A DNA stretch of 64,000 nucleotides from Rhyzopertha dominica (lineage: Eukaryota > Arthropoda > Insecta > Coleoptera > Bostrichidae), in contig QCXZ01000041.1 in the NCBI GenBank assembly GCA_025024175.1, forward strand, positions 52,323,786-52,387,785. Reading direction: 5' to 3'. Made by a program: the position numbers and the translations under genes. Shown one piece after another: positions 22,461 to 33,681 of this stretch. The notes beneath the pieces were generated by a model. That model was not told the DNA's origin and ran no database searches. It was given only the letters and a program-made list of their open reading frames with translations. How positions within the stretch are numbered: position 1 is the first letter of the stretch; each line of letters begins with the position of its first letter.

Positions 22461-23212
22461 ATAATTTTGTTGTTTATCCGGAAGCAGTTCTAAAACACGC
22501 TAAATGGAGCTCAGTGGAGTAAATTCTTTTGACTTTATCAATTTTGTCAATAGCCAGAAGATCTTCAAGATCTTTCAACCGTATACATCTACAGGGACAC
22601 TCATTAAGTAATAACGATGTTACAGCAATAAGACGAGAAACTCACCTTTCTCGAGATTAAATGTTTTCAATTTTGTCAGTAAACTTGAACCGAAAAATCC
22701 TTTGAAAGTGTATGTAAGCTACTAAACTCATTGGTCAGGTATTTTAAAAGCAGGCATGTGGGCGAGTTAATTCATGAACCAAGAGAAATCTAAATGTTAA
22801 GAAAAGAACTAAATTGGGTGCAATATCTTGAAAATATTTCCATAGAAGTCCTGCTCGAACAACTAAATGAATATCATCGTTAAAATTCCTAATACTTCTA
22901 ATGTACTCTTTAGACGGAATAGCCTACTTACTTAAAACATTATTGGCCCGTATATTGACACATGTGGGACACTCAAGCGTAACAAACTAGTTCAAATAGC
23001 TTCTACTGCGCCTCTCAAGCTTGTTATTATTTTTGGTGTAAATAAAAACGCTTTTGCATAGTAAAGTATTATCCTTTTTCGTCCAAGAACATTAGGATAG
23101 TTAATAGAAGCACAATAACGAGAAATTGTTATTATTTCCAAATGGGGAGAACCTTCCTTCCGAGGCTGGAATGCGAAGGAGCAGACATCTCGGAATCGGT
23201 TTGTTTTTAAGG
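22461..23212. other. Gene-free stretch
   Basis: No supported gene. The long minus-strand open frame that begins at 23525 and runs to 22992 looks like a shadow of the plus-strand exon candidate next door. Confidence 0.45.
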
Positions 23213-23440
23213 ACTTGGGGACCCGCGAATCCTGATGGAAAGCGACGTTGCCGCGCCTGAAAACTGGCTGAAAACGGGACGATCCACGAATTCTGCAGAC
23301 CTGAAAGATGCTCTCGAAAAAATCGTTGAAGTCCCTAGGTTCCAGGAATTTTTGCACTATATCTCTACCCTGCTGGGAGACCGACGACCGACGGCGACGG
23401 GCCTGGCTATACATTCTACAAGTTGGTGTCCTTGCGAGCC
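23213..23440 (+). CDS. Candidate internal or first coding exon, unrecognised
   Basis: A good acceptor (TTTGTTTTTAAG at 23201-23212) leads into a plus-strand frame reading LGDPRILMESDVAAPENW, LKTGRSTNSADLKDALEK and IVEVPRFQEFLHYISTLLGD, which has balanced, helix-forming protein composition. The frame stays open to 23526, but composition degrades after about 23380. The likely donor is near 23425-23440 (AAGTTGGT or TTGGTGTCC), so the 3' end is uncertain. An ATG at 23235 could instead be a start. GC content is higher than the flanks. I do not recognise the family, and no adjoining exons were found. Confidence 0.35.
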
Positions 23441-23529
23441 TCCGTGGGAACGGTTCCCCCACCTCGCATTCTGCAGACGATATGACAATCAGCTGTTGAC
23501 CAGATTTCACTATAATCATCGTCATTGAT

Positions 23530-24264
23530 AAAACAAATTATACGTGGCAACGGCCGCATTCGTGAAAGACGAGGGATTTTTAGGGAAAAAATGGCCAAAT
23601 GTGCTTGCGACTTCAAAAAAAGAATTGTCGTTTCACCGCGTCTAAAAATATCAGTGAACTGCTTAAGCCTAATTGATTAGCTCGATTAGTGTATCCATTA
23701 AGGATGTCGGTTGCCTAGAGCAACGCTTGACCTAGGACGATTGTTTCATCAGGTGGAATCGCGCAGAATTGTTTTCTTTTTACATTAATCGTGTCTTGTC
23801 TGTCAACATCTTTTGAGGATTTGTTACTGGCACCTTTCATTCGTATTTTCAACTTTTAAACAAATATAAATAAGTCTTCTTTTCAGCAAATTTACAGATG
23901 ATATTCGGAATGCATCCCCAGCATACACATAATTAAGGTTTTGGTCAAGATATGTGGCATTTTTTTTGGTATATCCAAAACAAACTCATGAAATAAATGT
24001 TAATATTTTGACAAATTTATTTATTGGTATTACCGTTGTTCCATTGTAATCCTTATGTTACAATTTTGCATTGTTATTTCAGTAGATTTTGCAACTAGTT
24101 ATTATAAATAATATCCAACCTTTCACTAGGATTGTTTACTCCAACAAATATTTGAAATAAAGTTAAGAAAAGTTTTATACAATCGATAGTTTTGCTGAAA
24201 ATCCAACATTTTGACAATTTGTGTACAGATTGTACTGTTACAGAAAAAGGAGACACAAAATAAT
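23530..24264. other. Gene-free stretch
   Basis: No ORF or repeat motif of note. Confidence 0.5.
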
Positions 24265-24450
24265 GTTGCAATTACACTGTTAAGTTTAGTAGCAAAGCTG
24301 TATGAGAGACTGATGGAGGCAAGATCAAGAAAATTGCTGGAATTACAATTAAACGAAACACAAAGCGAATTTAGAAGAGTGTGAAGAAGGCAGAACGATA
24401 TTTGAACAAGTGTTCCAAAAGATAGGCTTTTGATGACATGACTAGAAAAG
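24265..24450 (+). pseudogene. Non-LTR RT fragment (RTE-like N-terminal block)
   Basis: The plus strand reads ITLLSLVAKLYERLMEARSR, then LLELQLNETQSEFRR followed by stops. This is the RT block between the priming region and the catalytic DxxKAFD box of RTE-type LINEs (the K-YE-h--R and Q-GFR motifs). Only about 50 residues remain. Confidence 0.65.
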
Positions 24451-24723
24451 TGATGTAGGAAAGTACAAAGAAAAGATATACAAAAAAGCCGAGAACAAGC
24501 ACGAAGAGTCTATTTTTTAACTCCAAACCAAGACTGGTCTCCCAGGTATCACCGTAGTATTTTCTTAATGGAGTTTACTGAAGATTTGTCACCTTTCAAG
24601 CTACTTTCAATAGACAGGACTTTTGTTTTCGTTTCCTTTTGCAAGCCTATTTTACTTCCCCTAGGTCACTATAATAATTAGGTTCGCCTGTTCACTACAC
24701 TGTGGATAATCACTGAATCCAAG

Positions 24724-24984
24724 TTACTCTAGTTTATTAAGTAGAACACAATGGTCCACCCCGCAGAAGGCCATCGAGAAGTCAGTATATAATGCATCAA
24801 CTTGACCTTTATTATCTATAATATTTGCAGTATACTGAATAAACTGCGCTAAGTTTGTTACAGTAGAACGTTTTGGATAGAATCCATGTTGGTTGTGTGA
24901 AATGCTATGCTTAATTTCATTAAAAATTGTATTGTGCAATAACATTTCGAAGAATGAAGACAAAATGTAGGAAAACAAAAACAA
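24724..24984 (-). pseudogene. Non-LTR RT fragment (CR1/Jockey type)
   Basis: The minus strand is an open frame reading ISHNQHGFYPKRSTVTNLAQ, then VDALYTDFSMAFCGVDHCVL and LNKLE. These are the QHGF-P-RST and YTDFSKAFD-VDH blocks of CR1/Jockey RTs, with Lys replaced by Met and Asp by Cys in the catalytic box. The later RT blocks are missing. Confidence 0.75.
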
Positions 24985-25121
24985 TGGTCATAGGGGACGA
25001 CAAACCAATAAATAGAAAACAAATATAAAGATAACAACCTTGAAGTATACCTAGCTGTTACAATGTAAAGTACTGAATAAATGGATAAAGAAATAAATGA
25101 AATACAGACGTACACGACCAA

Positions 25122-28100
25122 AAGAAAGGTATAGTTAAACCAGTACAGACGTCTGAGTTCTTGTACTTGATGACTGGGGATTAAAAGATCATGACGACAG
25201 GTGTTTTACTTGATGTAATAGTAAGAACAGCTTTTCTGCTCAAACATCCAATTTTGCACCCAATGTGCATGGACGACGTCATTTCCGAAGAGAAAGATTT
25301 GCTGGTTTCAGCGCTCGGTGGCGCCTCAAGCACCAAGAATGCCTTCCGAAGGCACCAGCATCCCTCGGTTCCGATTTAACAATAGTAACAACTCTCTAAT
25401 AAACCACTGGCCACGTCAGTTTCAGGTCCAGAGGGCGGGTAATAGGGTGTAGAGGAACACTTTGTCGGCGTGCTCGCGGCCAGCTCTCGCGCCGCCCGGA
25501 ACCCGCTGCACCAGGTCCCCCATTATCCTTCTGGTCCGCTGGCCGGCCGTGTGTGATATTTCTCGTGCTGATCTGGCTCGTTGTTCGCGCTATCGCCCTC
25601 TCTGTCGAGGCCGTCTTTAGCTCGTTATGAATGAACGACTTCCAAGAAAAGTACAGCTTCGCCAAGAGGGCCCGTTCGCTGTAAAATATTTATTGTTGGG
25701 CCGCTTTATGGGCTGGGTGCTGTGGGTAGACTTTCGCGTGACAAGTGCCGGTTATTTGTCGATTCCCGTGATGGATAGACGGGTAATGTGGAAGGGAATG
25801 CCAAAATCCACGTTTCCATAGCTGGAAGTGGCTCGAGAAATCGGGAAATGTTTAAATAAAGTCTGATTCCTTCCCTCATCACCATCATAACTATCAGTCG
25901 AACTCTACTCTAAGCTTGATGAAAATATTCACGTTTACTATAATGCTCTAAGAAAATGAAGAGGCGGTCACTTTAGAATCAGTTCTGTAGAAGGAAGAGG
26001 AACTCTTTCATTGATACTTGGTCAGTAATTGGCTGAATTGTCACTTCAAATCATCACTCCATCAAAATGACATCAGATCCATTAAACTTATCATTTTACC
26101 AGACGTGAATGAGCATTTAGTTATTTTTAAAATACTCATGGAACTGTTTTTTTTTGGATAAAAAGCTTTTTGATTACATATGTATTATTTTTTAAATTGT
26201 TTAATCTAACTTCGTCATTAATAACCCTGTTAAGAGAGCCTCGTGAAAATAAAATAAATACCAAACATGAAATTGATTTATATATCGTATGATATGTGTT
26301 GAAATGAATATTAGATGCCACTGCATTTTTTTTTCGATTTTTCTTGTTCTTATATCAGTTCTTGTTACCTATAGGTACAGCTNTTATTGTACTGCTCTCG
26401 AGTTTAATTTTGTTGTTGTATAGTTCTTAAATCAATTTATTACAGTCTTGCTCCAGTGTAGAGTCAAATGCAACAGATGAGGATTCATATGATATCAATG
26501 AGAAGACAACTGATGCATCTTTCTTAGAACTATTTATAGATATTCTGTAAGGAGAAGCGAAGAAGAGATTACAGCTGAAGTAGCATTTCAAGATTACCAG
26601 TCAGACCAAAATTTGCCCCACTTTATTGATTAGCAATACCATCTTCCTCTAATCAAGTACACTACCTTTGCATATTATTTAGAAAACAACTTCTTCAATT
26701 TTTGGAACCACGGCATTTGGAATAATTCATAGAAAAAAAGTATTAGAACAATTGTTGGAGACAACTGATAACACTTACGTTTACGAGAAAAATGCAAAAA
26801 AACAAATGGCTCTGATTTGTTATATTTATGATAAATATCTAGGCGAGTTATAGAAATCTTTAAATGTCTATTTTGTTGGACTAATTACGCTTTTTACAGT
26901 GTGCACCCGATCCTCTTGAGAAAAAAAACGTCTCCTCTATAGATAAACTACACGATCACCATCTATGACACCGATAATCTGTCACAACAACATAAAGCCC
27001 AAACATGCCTTGAAAGCGCCTTCCTTTTCGGGGTAGCTGCTCCTTTTTTATTTGTGTCCACATACACTTGTTCCCAACTGTAAAGAGTCTAAGGAATTTC
27101 ACCTGTTCGTTCCCCCGTGAAGCCGCCAGAGGAAGACCGCTTAGGGGAAGGCCAGCGAGAGGGACAGAGAAGCAAGACAAATATGTGAACACGTTCAAAG
27201 AAATCGCCAACGAGAACGAGAAAAAAGCAAGCGAGACCGGCGAATGAAATGGCAACTTTTGGCTAATTCAATTGCTCCAGTGAATTATGGTTCATGGTGC
27301 GGGTGATGCCATTTGCTACAGTAATTGTTATTCCCCTTGGCAAATGTGAGCAATTGGTAAAACTTCTTTGGAGAACTTGAGTGTTAACGATTGAAGGATT
27401 TGAATCTACACTCGTTCTTCGATTGAGTATACCATGTTTAACTGACACATTCTAAATGTAGTAAAATCTTAACCATCAGTGTTTGATGCGTTTCTAATTT
27501 TTACTCATTACTGTTACCAAGCTTTTTTACCTATAACAAAGTCTAATCAAAAGGGAATGCTTTCTGCAACAATCAAACCTGTTATGGAATTGTGATGGCC
27601 GGTGTTATTGTAGAATAAAAGCTCACGATTGTTAGTACGAAATCTTCCGTAATCCGTATTTGAAATTGTGCAAAATTCTGAAAGAGTATCAATAACTCGC
27701 GATTTTTACGACTGATTCAAAAATGCAATAATACACAAGGTGTTCAGCTTAAAATTAAAAAAATTTGTGCCCGCTTCCGGTATAACTAAAACCTTCGTCT
27801 TCAGTGAGATTTTGTCTCAACAACCCAAAACGAAAATTAAATTTTCAGGTTGTTTACCAAAAATCCTCCCACGCGCAACGGAGTAAAAAAATAATCGCTT
27901 TCGGCAATTCTTTGGTAACGTACGCTCGCTCAGTCCCCGGACATAAAGATTTATATCTGCAGGCGGAGGCATTTACATAACTGTTGGTGATCATCGCCTT
28001 CGATAAAATACTCGGCATTTTAAAGGGATAGAGGGACGTGCCGACACTGTATATGGTTTAATTATATTAAAGAAGGCACAGTGACCTAATTTTACGACGT

Positions 28101-28224
28101 TTTGTTGTTAACCAACGCAACAAACATTAATTACATTTGCGCAGAAGGAAATATTTACTAATTCCATGAAAAGAATGGAAACAAGAAAGAACATAAAATG
28201 ATAGAGACATATTCAAGAACAGGT
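25122..28224. other. Gene-free region with three GC-elevated islands
   Basis: No supported gene. Blocks at about 25260-25870, 26950-27260 and 27880-28060 are richer in GC and CpG-containing words than the AT-rich spacers between them, and have overlapping two-strand ORFs without family motifs. They could be conserved non-coding elements or unrecognised exons. Confidence 0.35.
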
Positions 28225-28530
28225 CTAACAAAAGCGGTGTATAAATAAAATGTAAACCCGCAAATCTTGAAAGCCGACAAGTTGTCTTATAATAAAACCT
28301 AAGGCGAAGATAATGCCATCAATATGCGATGAGACCTTTAACTGACTGTCTACAATGATACCAAGATCTTTAAATGACAGATGAAGAGACTTCAAATTAT
28401 CTTGCAGCCTTTGGTTAGTGCTATAAATTGGCCAGTACAACTTGAAGTTGTCAGCATTCATCGGATAATTAACATTGATATAATTACCAGTGTTATTAAT
28501 AAACAAGACAGGCAACAAGAGCCCCAAATA
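28225..28530 (-). pseudogene. Non-LTR RT fragment, head-to-head with the next element
   Basis: The minus strand reads LGLLLPVLFINN, NADNFKLYWPIYS, then FKDLGIIVDSQLKVSSHIDG and ALGFIIRQ. This is the region from LGPLLF-hFIND through the (destroyed) active-site box to the DLGV-FD-L-F--HI block. The catalytic YADD is NADN. It is oriented away from the larger LINE starting 60 bases to its right. Confidence 0.7.
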
Positions 28531-28591
28531 AATATGTGTAAAGTTAAAAAAATATATCAGTAAATATATAAGTAACCCAAACTCCATTAAC

Positions 28592-30246
28592 TCACATTTT
28601 TGCGATATTCAAGTTCCTGTCCAAGGCGCAATAGAGTTAGAGTATTTACAGAAGTATAGTGAGGTTCGCGATTTACAGACTAAATTTGTTTTCCATACCG
28701 TGGATCCGAGTGAGGTGGAGAGGAGCTTCGGTACCATTAAGAGCGGAGCTATGGGGTTGGATGGTATTTCACTTAATATGCTTAAATTAGTATTTTTTCG
28801 TTTGTTAAATCAAATAATATTTATTATCAATACATGTATAATTTCTTCACATTTTCCCATAGCGTGGAAACAAGCTCGTGTGGTTGCATTACCTAAAACA
28901 GCCAATCCCACCGAGTTTTCTCAACTTCGGCCGGTGAGTGTACTGCCCACCATATCAAAGGTTTTGGAACGAATTTTATTTAATCAGTTGAAACAATTTG
29001 TTGATAACAATAATATTATATCTGCACATCAGTCAGGATTTAGAGAACATCACAGCTCCACAACTGCACTTGTCCACATAGGAAACGAAATCTGTGGTTC
29101 GCTAGACGATAACAAATTGATGTGTTTGGTACTGCTGGATTATACACGAGCTTTTGATACCCTGGATCATAAGATACTCTGCAATAAACTAAAATATTTT
29201 GGTATGGATTCAGATTCTGTCTGCTTAGTAAATAGTTTCTTGTCTAACCGTACTCAGAGAGTTGCAATAAACAATGTTTGGTCGGAACCTCTGGAATTGA
29301 AGCAGGGTGTACCGCAGGGGTCACTTTTGGGGCCGTTATTATTTTCAATATATATTTCAGACTTTTGGGAAGCTATGTCTTATTGCAAAGTGCATCATTA
29401 TGCTGACGATACACAAATTTGGTGGTATAGTTTTAGTGAAACTGAAGTATCTGAGGCTTGCGATGCAATAAATTATGATCTAGGTAAGCTCTATAGCATC
29501 TCCCAGTCACATAAATTAAATGTAAATGCAAATAAGTCGGCGGTTATGCTATTTGGCCGTGGAAAGGTTCGTGAAACTGTAAAACCTACTATCAACATTA
29601 AAATTCATGGTTCCAAGATAGGCCTTGCCGCCGTATGGAAGAACTTGGGTCTCTATATCGACGAGAACTTTAGATTTTCTACCCATGTAAATACCCTTTG
29701 CAAATCCTCTTATTATGTTTTGAAAATTTTATTTCCTCATAGAAAAATATTACCCAATAACCTTAAATTATCTTTGTGTTATTCGCTTATTATCTCACGA
29801 TTATCATACGGTGACGTTGTGTATGGACCGACTCTGCTTAGTAGGGATGCAAATCGGTTACAAAGAATACAAAACTCTTGTTTTAGATTTGCATTTGGGA
29901 TTAGAAAGTATTAGCAAGGAGTTTCAGCGATAATTGCCAATACAAAAAATCTTAAGCTTGATCGTCTTCGTTCTTATCACTTACTCTGTATGGCCCACAA
30001 AGTGATCATGAATCGATCTCCTGTTTACGTTCTTGACAAGCTCAATTGCCTTCACACTAATGCTACTACTGCCCGGACTTTGCGACACCTCGGATTGTTG
30101 CGTATACCGCATCATTAAACTGCCTTTTACGAACGGGCATTTGCTTATCAAGCCCCCCTTCTCTATAATAAAATTCCACGACAAATAAAAAATTGTTCGT
30201 TAAGAAACTTCAAAAAGCGTTTGAAAGAATACATACTAACAGCTTA
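28592..30246 (+). pseudogene. Non-LTR RT polyprotein, nearly intact
   Basis: The frame is open from about 28592 (HFCDIQVPVQGAIELEYL) to a TAG at 29912-29914, over 430 codons. It carries LRPVSVLPTISKVLERILF, HQSGFREHHSSTTALVHI, LLDYTRAFDTLDH, GVPQGSLLGPLLFSIYI, the intact catalytic HHYADDTQIWW, and NLGLYIDENFRFSTHV. Reading continues in frame after the stop (NLKLDRLRSYHLLCMAHKV) to RNFKKRLKEYILTA at about 30246, with one more stop near 30115. The catalytic residues are preserved, so this is the youngest-looking RT in the window. The endonuclease and ORF1 are absent, so the copy is 5'-truncated and not autonomous. The C-terminal layout is shared with the RT remnant at 49.3-50.4 kb. Confidence 0.88.
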
Positions 30247-30507
30247 ATGCCTATTATCTCTTCTAGTATCTGTAAATAACCGATTGTATCTTATTCCTTT
30301 TTTCTTTTTTTTATATTTTTGTTTTTGTAACTCTTTATCTGTAAGTTAATATAAATTAGTTTAGTTATTCAATCTTCATCCTGCTAAATTCATTTACATA
30401 GGTTAGGTTGAAAAACAGCATTATGCTGACACCTCGCCTATAATATTTCTTGAATGTGTAATCTCTGTTACCACTGTAACAAAATGGAAAAAAATGAAAT
30501 AAAGACG

Positions 30508-30540
<33 letters not shown>
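28592..30540 (+). mobile_element. 5'-truncated non-LTR retrotransposon with (ATT)n tail
   Basis: A plus-strand LINE copy whose open frame begins inside the region before RT and runs through the C-terminus. A 3' untranslated part ends AATAAAGACG followed by about 14 ATT units (to about 30541). The trinucleotide tail in place of poly(A) is a 3'-end feature seen in some LINE clades, for instance the I factor. I found no convincing target duplication. Confidence 0.8.
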
Positions 30541-30541
30541 T
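30498..30541. repeat. (ATT)n microsatellite, LINE 3' tail
   Basis: About 14 tandem ATT units directly after the LINE's AATAAAGACG end. Confidence 0.85.
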
Positions 30542-31299
30542 ATTTATCTACCTGTACAAGAATGTTAACACCATCAAAAGCTTTGATCTTATCAGTGTAA
30601 ATACATGACCTCGATTGATTATCTACTCTTTATGAGAAGATTTGATAGTAGATACAGAATACGAATTAAGGACACGTATTAAAACTGGAACTGGAACTGG
30701 AATTGACCTATTTATAGCGGAGAAAATCCAGCCAAAGCGTTGAAGACACCTTCGAACACTACGAATCTTCGGGAAATTCCTGACCTCCATAACCAACAGT
30801 CTAACCCGATTTTCTCACATTCCCAAATCGTATACACGTGTTCCCAGTGTTTCCCACCCTCCGTCAAAGGGTAAACACCACTCACGAGCATAAACACCTT
30901 AAAAAATTATGTAATTAAACAGCAGCGGGTTTGTTTGCCCTTCATATTTAGTTTCTCATGATGCGATCAGATAAGTGTCCTGACTTTATCGCCGTTGCGC
31001 AGTTATAAAGTAATGCTTTAATATAAGCGTCTCGTAGGTCCTTAATGCCCCTCCTTTTTGAGCCCGCCACCAATTATCAGAGTGGTCTTTAATTGTTTTC
31101 ATTACAATCCTGCGGTTGTGAATTTTTCAACTTATTTAATGCCAATTTTAAGCAAGTGAATCCTCAGAATTTAAATGATAGATATTAAGGTAAGCATGTA
31201 GAGATAAATATTGGTATACCGCTTCGACATTAAACAATTTATAATACTCTGTAGAAGAACGGAAATGTCTGAAACGTACGTCATGCTTGTAATTTTTAC
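30542..31299. other. Gene-free stretch
   Basis: No supported gene. The block at about 30710-31090 is somewhat GC-richer, and small ORFs there have no recognisable motif. Confidence 0.45.
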
Positions 31300-31840
31300 G
31301 TGGAAAAACAGGTGTTTTATTTGTCCAAAAGTAATGTCAAATAAAGATGGCTCTCCTATTAAACCTGTTGTTTGTTATACAAATTCTTCACGTTATAAAT
31401 TAGCAAAATGGTTAAATCTACTCCTACGTGATAAATTTTGACAACTGTTTTGCTATTAAGAATACACTAGACTTTACCGATAAACTTGAAAATATTAAAA
31501 CACCAACTGTTTCTTTCCTTGTTTCCCTTTATGACAAACTTTGAATTAGATCAAATTCTGTTCTGTTTCAGTAACAAGTATTTTATACAAAAGTGCGGTA
31601 TAGCTATGGGTTCTTTTCTTAGTCCATTTTTAGCGAAACTTTCATGAATACATTAGAAAAATAAATATTCAAAATCTTCTCACCTCATGCTATTTTGTTG
31701 CTTTTGGTACAGACGTGTAGATGACGTTTAATGTTTTTTTTTTCTCAGGAACTCAACAAAATCTACACAATTTTCTTACATTTATAAACTCATTACATAA
31801 TTCTATAAATTTTAGTTATGAAGCAGAAGTTTGCGCAACT
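31300..31840 (+). pseudogene. Penelope-like element RT fragment
   Basis: In several plus-strand frames the order is PKVMSNKDGSPIKPVVCYTN with YKLAKWLNLLL, IKNTLDFTDKLENIKTPTVS, FLVSLYDKL, GIAMGSFLSPFLAKLS, WYRRVDDV and FFFSGTQQNLHNFLTFINSL. These are consecutive PLE RT blocks (PK-HK-G-P-RPVV, SF-FVDKL, MGS-LSP-LA, WYRYVDD, FL--IN--H--I-FT-E). The catalytic Tyr is Arg and at least four frame breaks exist. This is the longest PLE remnant in the window. Confidence 0.75.
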
Positions 31841-31994
31841 AGTTTTCCCCATATCTTTTTTGAAACTTTCGGGCGACCAGACATTATCCCTTATGCAGCC
31901 TCCTACACATAAAATAAAAAGGTAAATGTAATTGTAGAGATAGTTGTATATCATCTAGTATACCCAAAATACTGACAGATTAGAGTCTGGGGAT

Positions 31995-32165
31995 ATGGTA
32001 GAGTGTAGACTTTGCTAAGGCTTTTAAGCGAAAGAATATTGAAAATCCTTTTTATAAATTGGAAATGCTATGTATGCTACTGGTGATCTTCCTGACATCT
32101 CGTCTTGGGTAACACAGGGTTGTCATTTAGGTCCAATTTTATTTTCAATTTACATTAAACGATGG
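31995..32165 (+). pseudogene. Small non-LTR RT remnant
   Basis: The plus strand reads VDFAKAFKRKNIENPFYKLE and, about 25 codons later, SSWVTQGCHLGPILFSIYI. These are the catalytic DFAKAFD block and the GVPQG-HLGPILFSIYI block with the sequence between them lost. Confidence 0.6.
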
Positions 32166-32169
32166 GAAT

Positions 32170-33136
32170 TAAAATTTCAATCATGGGCCTTAGCCTACTG
32201 TTTGGGGATAAAGAAAAATTGAATTTTATACAGACGGTGCTTTGCTTCAATAGGTGTTGATGTTAATATCTATCTTTNAATAGAGATTCTTAGATTTGCA
32301 GGGATAAAAACAAACTAGTTATAATGTGAAGGTATCTACTATCGAGCTGGTTACAGTTTTAGAGATTCAAGTATAATAACAAGACTCACGCTCACTTTTA
32401 TTCTTTACACGGATGAAATAATTAATCGTTATTCTTTTAACCGATACGATTTTAGCTATTTCTGTAAATTAATTTTGTAATCTCAAAACTATGCGCATTA
32501 AATTTTTTTCACTTTTTCGTTCATTACTGATCGATTTAGCAAAACACCCAAAATACGTAACGAAGCTCCAGTTCTTTGTCCAGTCCCGAAAATTTGCCGG
32601 CGCCTCTCAGCCCAGCATCCACGGTAAGATTTCGTTTTCGGAACCGGTTGCGGGTCTATTCATTCGGAACTTCTTTTTAAAAAGTCGCGTTGTTTTTATG
32701 TACCCACAGGTATGCAGGACCGTTACGAAACTGCAGTTGATAGGCTTAGAAGAATCATCCATTTTTCTCGGTATATCGTCGATATTTTTAGTTTTATCTG
32801 GAAGTGTTAATGGGTTTTTTTTAGTGTAAGAGAGTTATGAATGAAGGAATAAGTATGCAAGGTCGCGGTGGAACGCTGCGGTCTGTAGGTTCCCGGAAAA
32901 TCAGGTCAAAATGACTCAAATGATAATAACATCTTTATCAGCAAAAAAAATCATTTAAACTTATAATCCAAGTAAAATTTCGATTACCTTTAAATCAGCG
33001 CATATTTTCCACGAATGTTTTTTAAAATGAAGCTTTTCTATGCAGTTTCATCTGTTACAAGAAAAACTAAACAAAACAATGATAACAGCAGGTAGCTGAT
33101 TAAAACTCAAAATACTTTTTTGTTACTGCAGACAGT
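32170..33136. other. Gene-free stretch with GC-richer core
   Basis: No supported gene. The plus-strand open frame at 32491-32829 has no motif, and it coincides with a GC-richer island (about 32500-32750). Confidence 0.4.
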
Positions 33137-33428
33137 TTGGTCATTACAGATCATTATCAAAGTCTTCTACATTCCTGGTACAATGTTTATTCAATCCATG
33201 GAGCTATTATAAATGGTTTTGCTATGCTTTTCCAGCTTAGCGTTGCGTATAGAAACTACGTCTCCAAATCATATGTCGCCAGTTCGGGCGTGCCTCAAGG
33301 ATCCAATCTTGGTCCGCTGCTGTTTTTATTATACATCAATGATATTGTGGACTCAATCCATTGTGGAATTATCACGTGTTGATACGATGTAAGATTTGTT
33401 GAATTTTCACCTAATATACTTTTAAAAT

Positions 33429-33442
33429 CTTCCTAAATGTTG
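33429..33442 (+). repeat. 14-bp target-site duplication, left copy
   Basis: CTTCCTAAATGTTG, repeated exactly at 33632-33645 on the other side of the foldback insertion. Confidence 0.8.
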
Positions 33443-33631
33443 GCATGTTGTTTTCCGGGCTGGTTCCCACATTGGTTATTTGACCTTGAAGTTTTGACAC
33501 TCATGTCAGAGCTACTTNTGAGGAAGACACCGACATGAGTGTNGAAACGTCAAGGTCTAATAACCAACGTGGGAACCAGCCCGGAAAACAACATGTCATC
33601 GACAACAACCACGGAAGCCTTCAAACCAAAA
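33443..33631. mobile_element. 189-bp foldback insertion with hammerhead-like core
   Basis: The insertion is bracketed by the exact 14-nt direct repeat CTTCCTAAATGTTG (33429-33442 and 33632-33645), a target-site duplication. Inside are two 64-nt inverted arms (33444-33507 and 33532-33595) around a 24-nt loop, then a 36-nt unpaired tail ending CAAACCAAAA. The loop and right arm hold NTGAGGA (33518-33524), a 5-bp stem GACAC/GTGTN (33526-33530 with 33539-33543) and GAAAC (33544-33548), the elements of a hammerhead catalytic core. Flanking GACCTTGA and TCAAGGTC can pair as a further stem. Hammerhead motifs are known in the pseudo-LTRs of Penelope-like elements, so a PLE terminal fragment is my best guess. 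Confidence 0.6.
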
Positions 33632-33681
33632 CTTCCTAAATGTTGTTTCATGTCAATTACTAGCAACTAGATCTCATTATT

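Larger units (their letters stand above)
33137..33680 (+). pseudogene. Non-LTR RT fragment interrupted by a 189-bp insertion
   Basis: The plus strand reads LSVAYRNYVSKSYVASSGVP continuing QGSNLGPLLFLLYINDIVDS, then a decayed active site (CxYDVRFVEFSP for YADDVKF). The sequence is interrupted after 33442 by a small palindromic element and resumes at 33646 after a 14-bp duplicated target. Removal of the insertion rejoins the remnant's flanks. Confidence 0.7.

Noticed and set aside
22992..23525. 177-codon minus-strand frame
   Set aside because: Arg/Ser-rich antisense of the plus-strand exon candidate; no family motif and no splice context.
25396..25665. 89-codon minus-strand frame
   Set aside because: Pro/Arg-rich, no recognisable domain and no clear splice sites.
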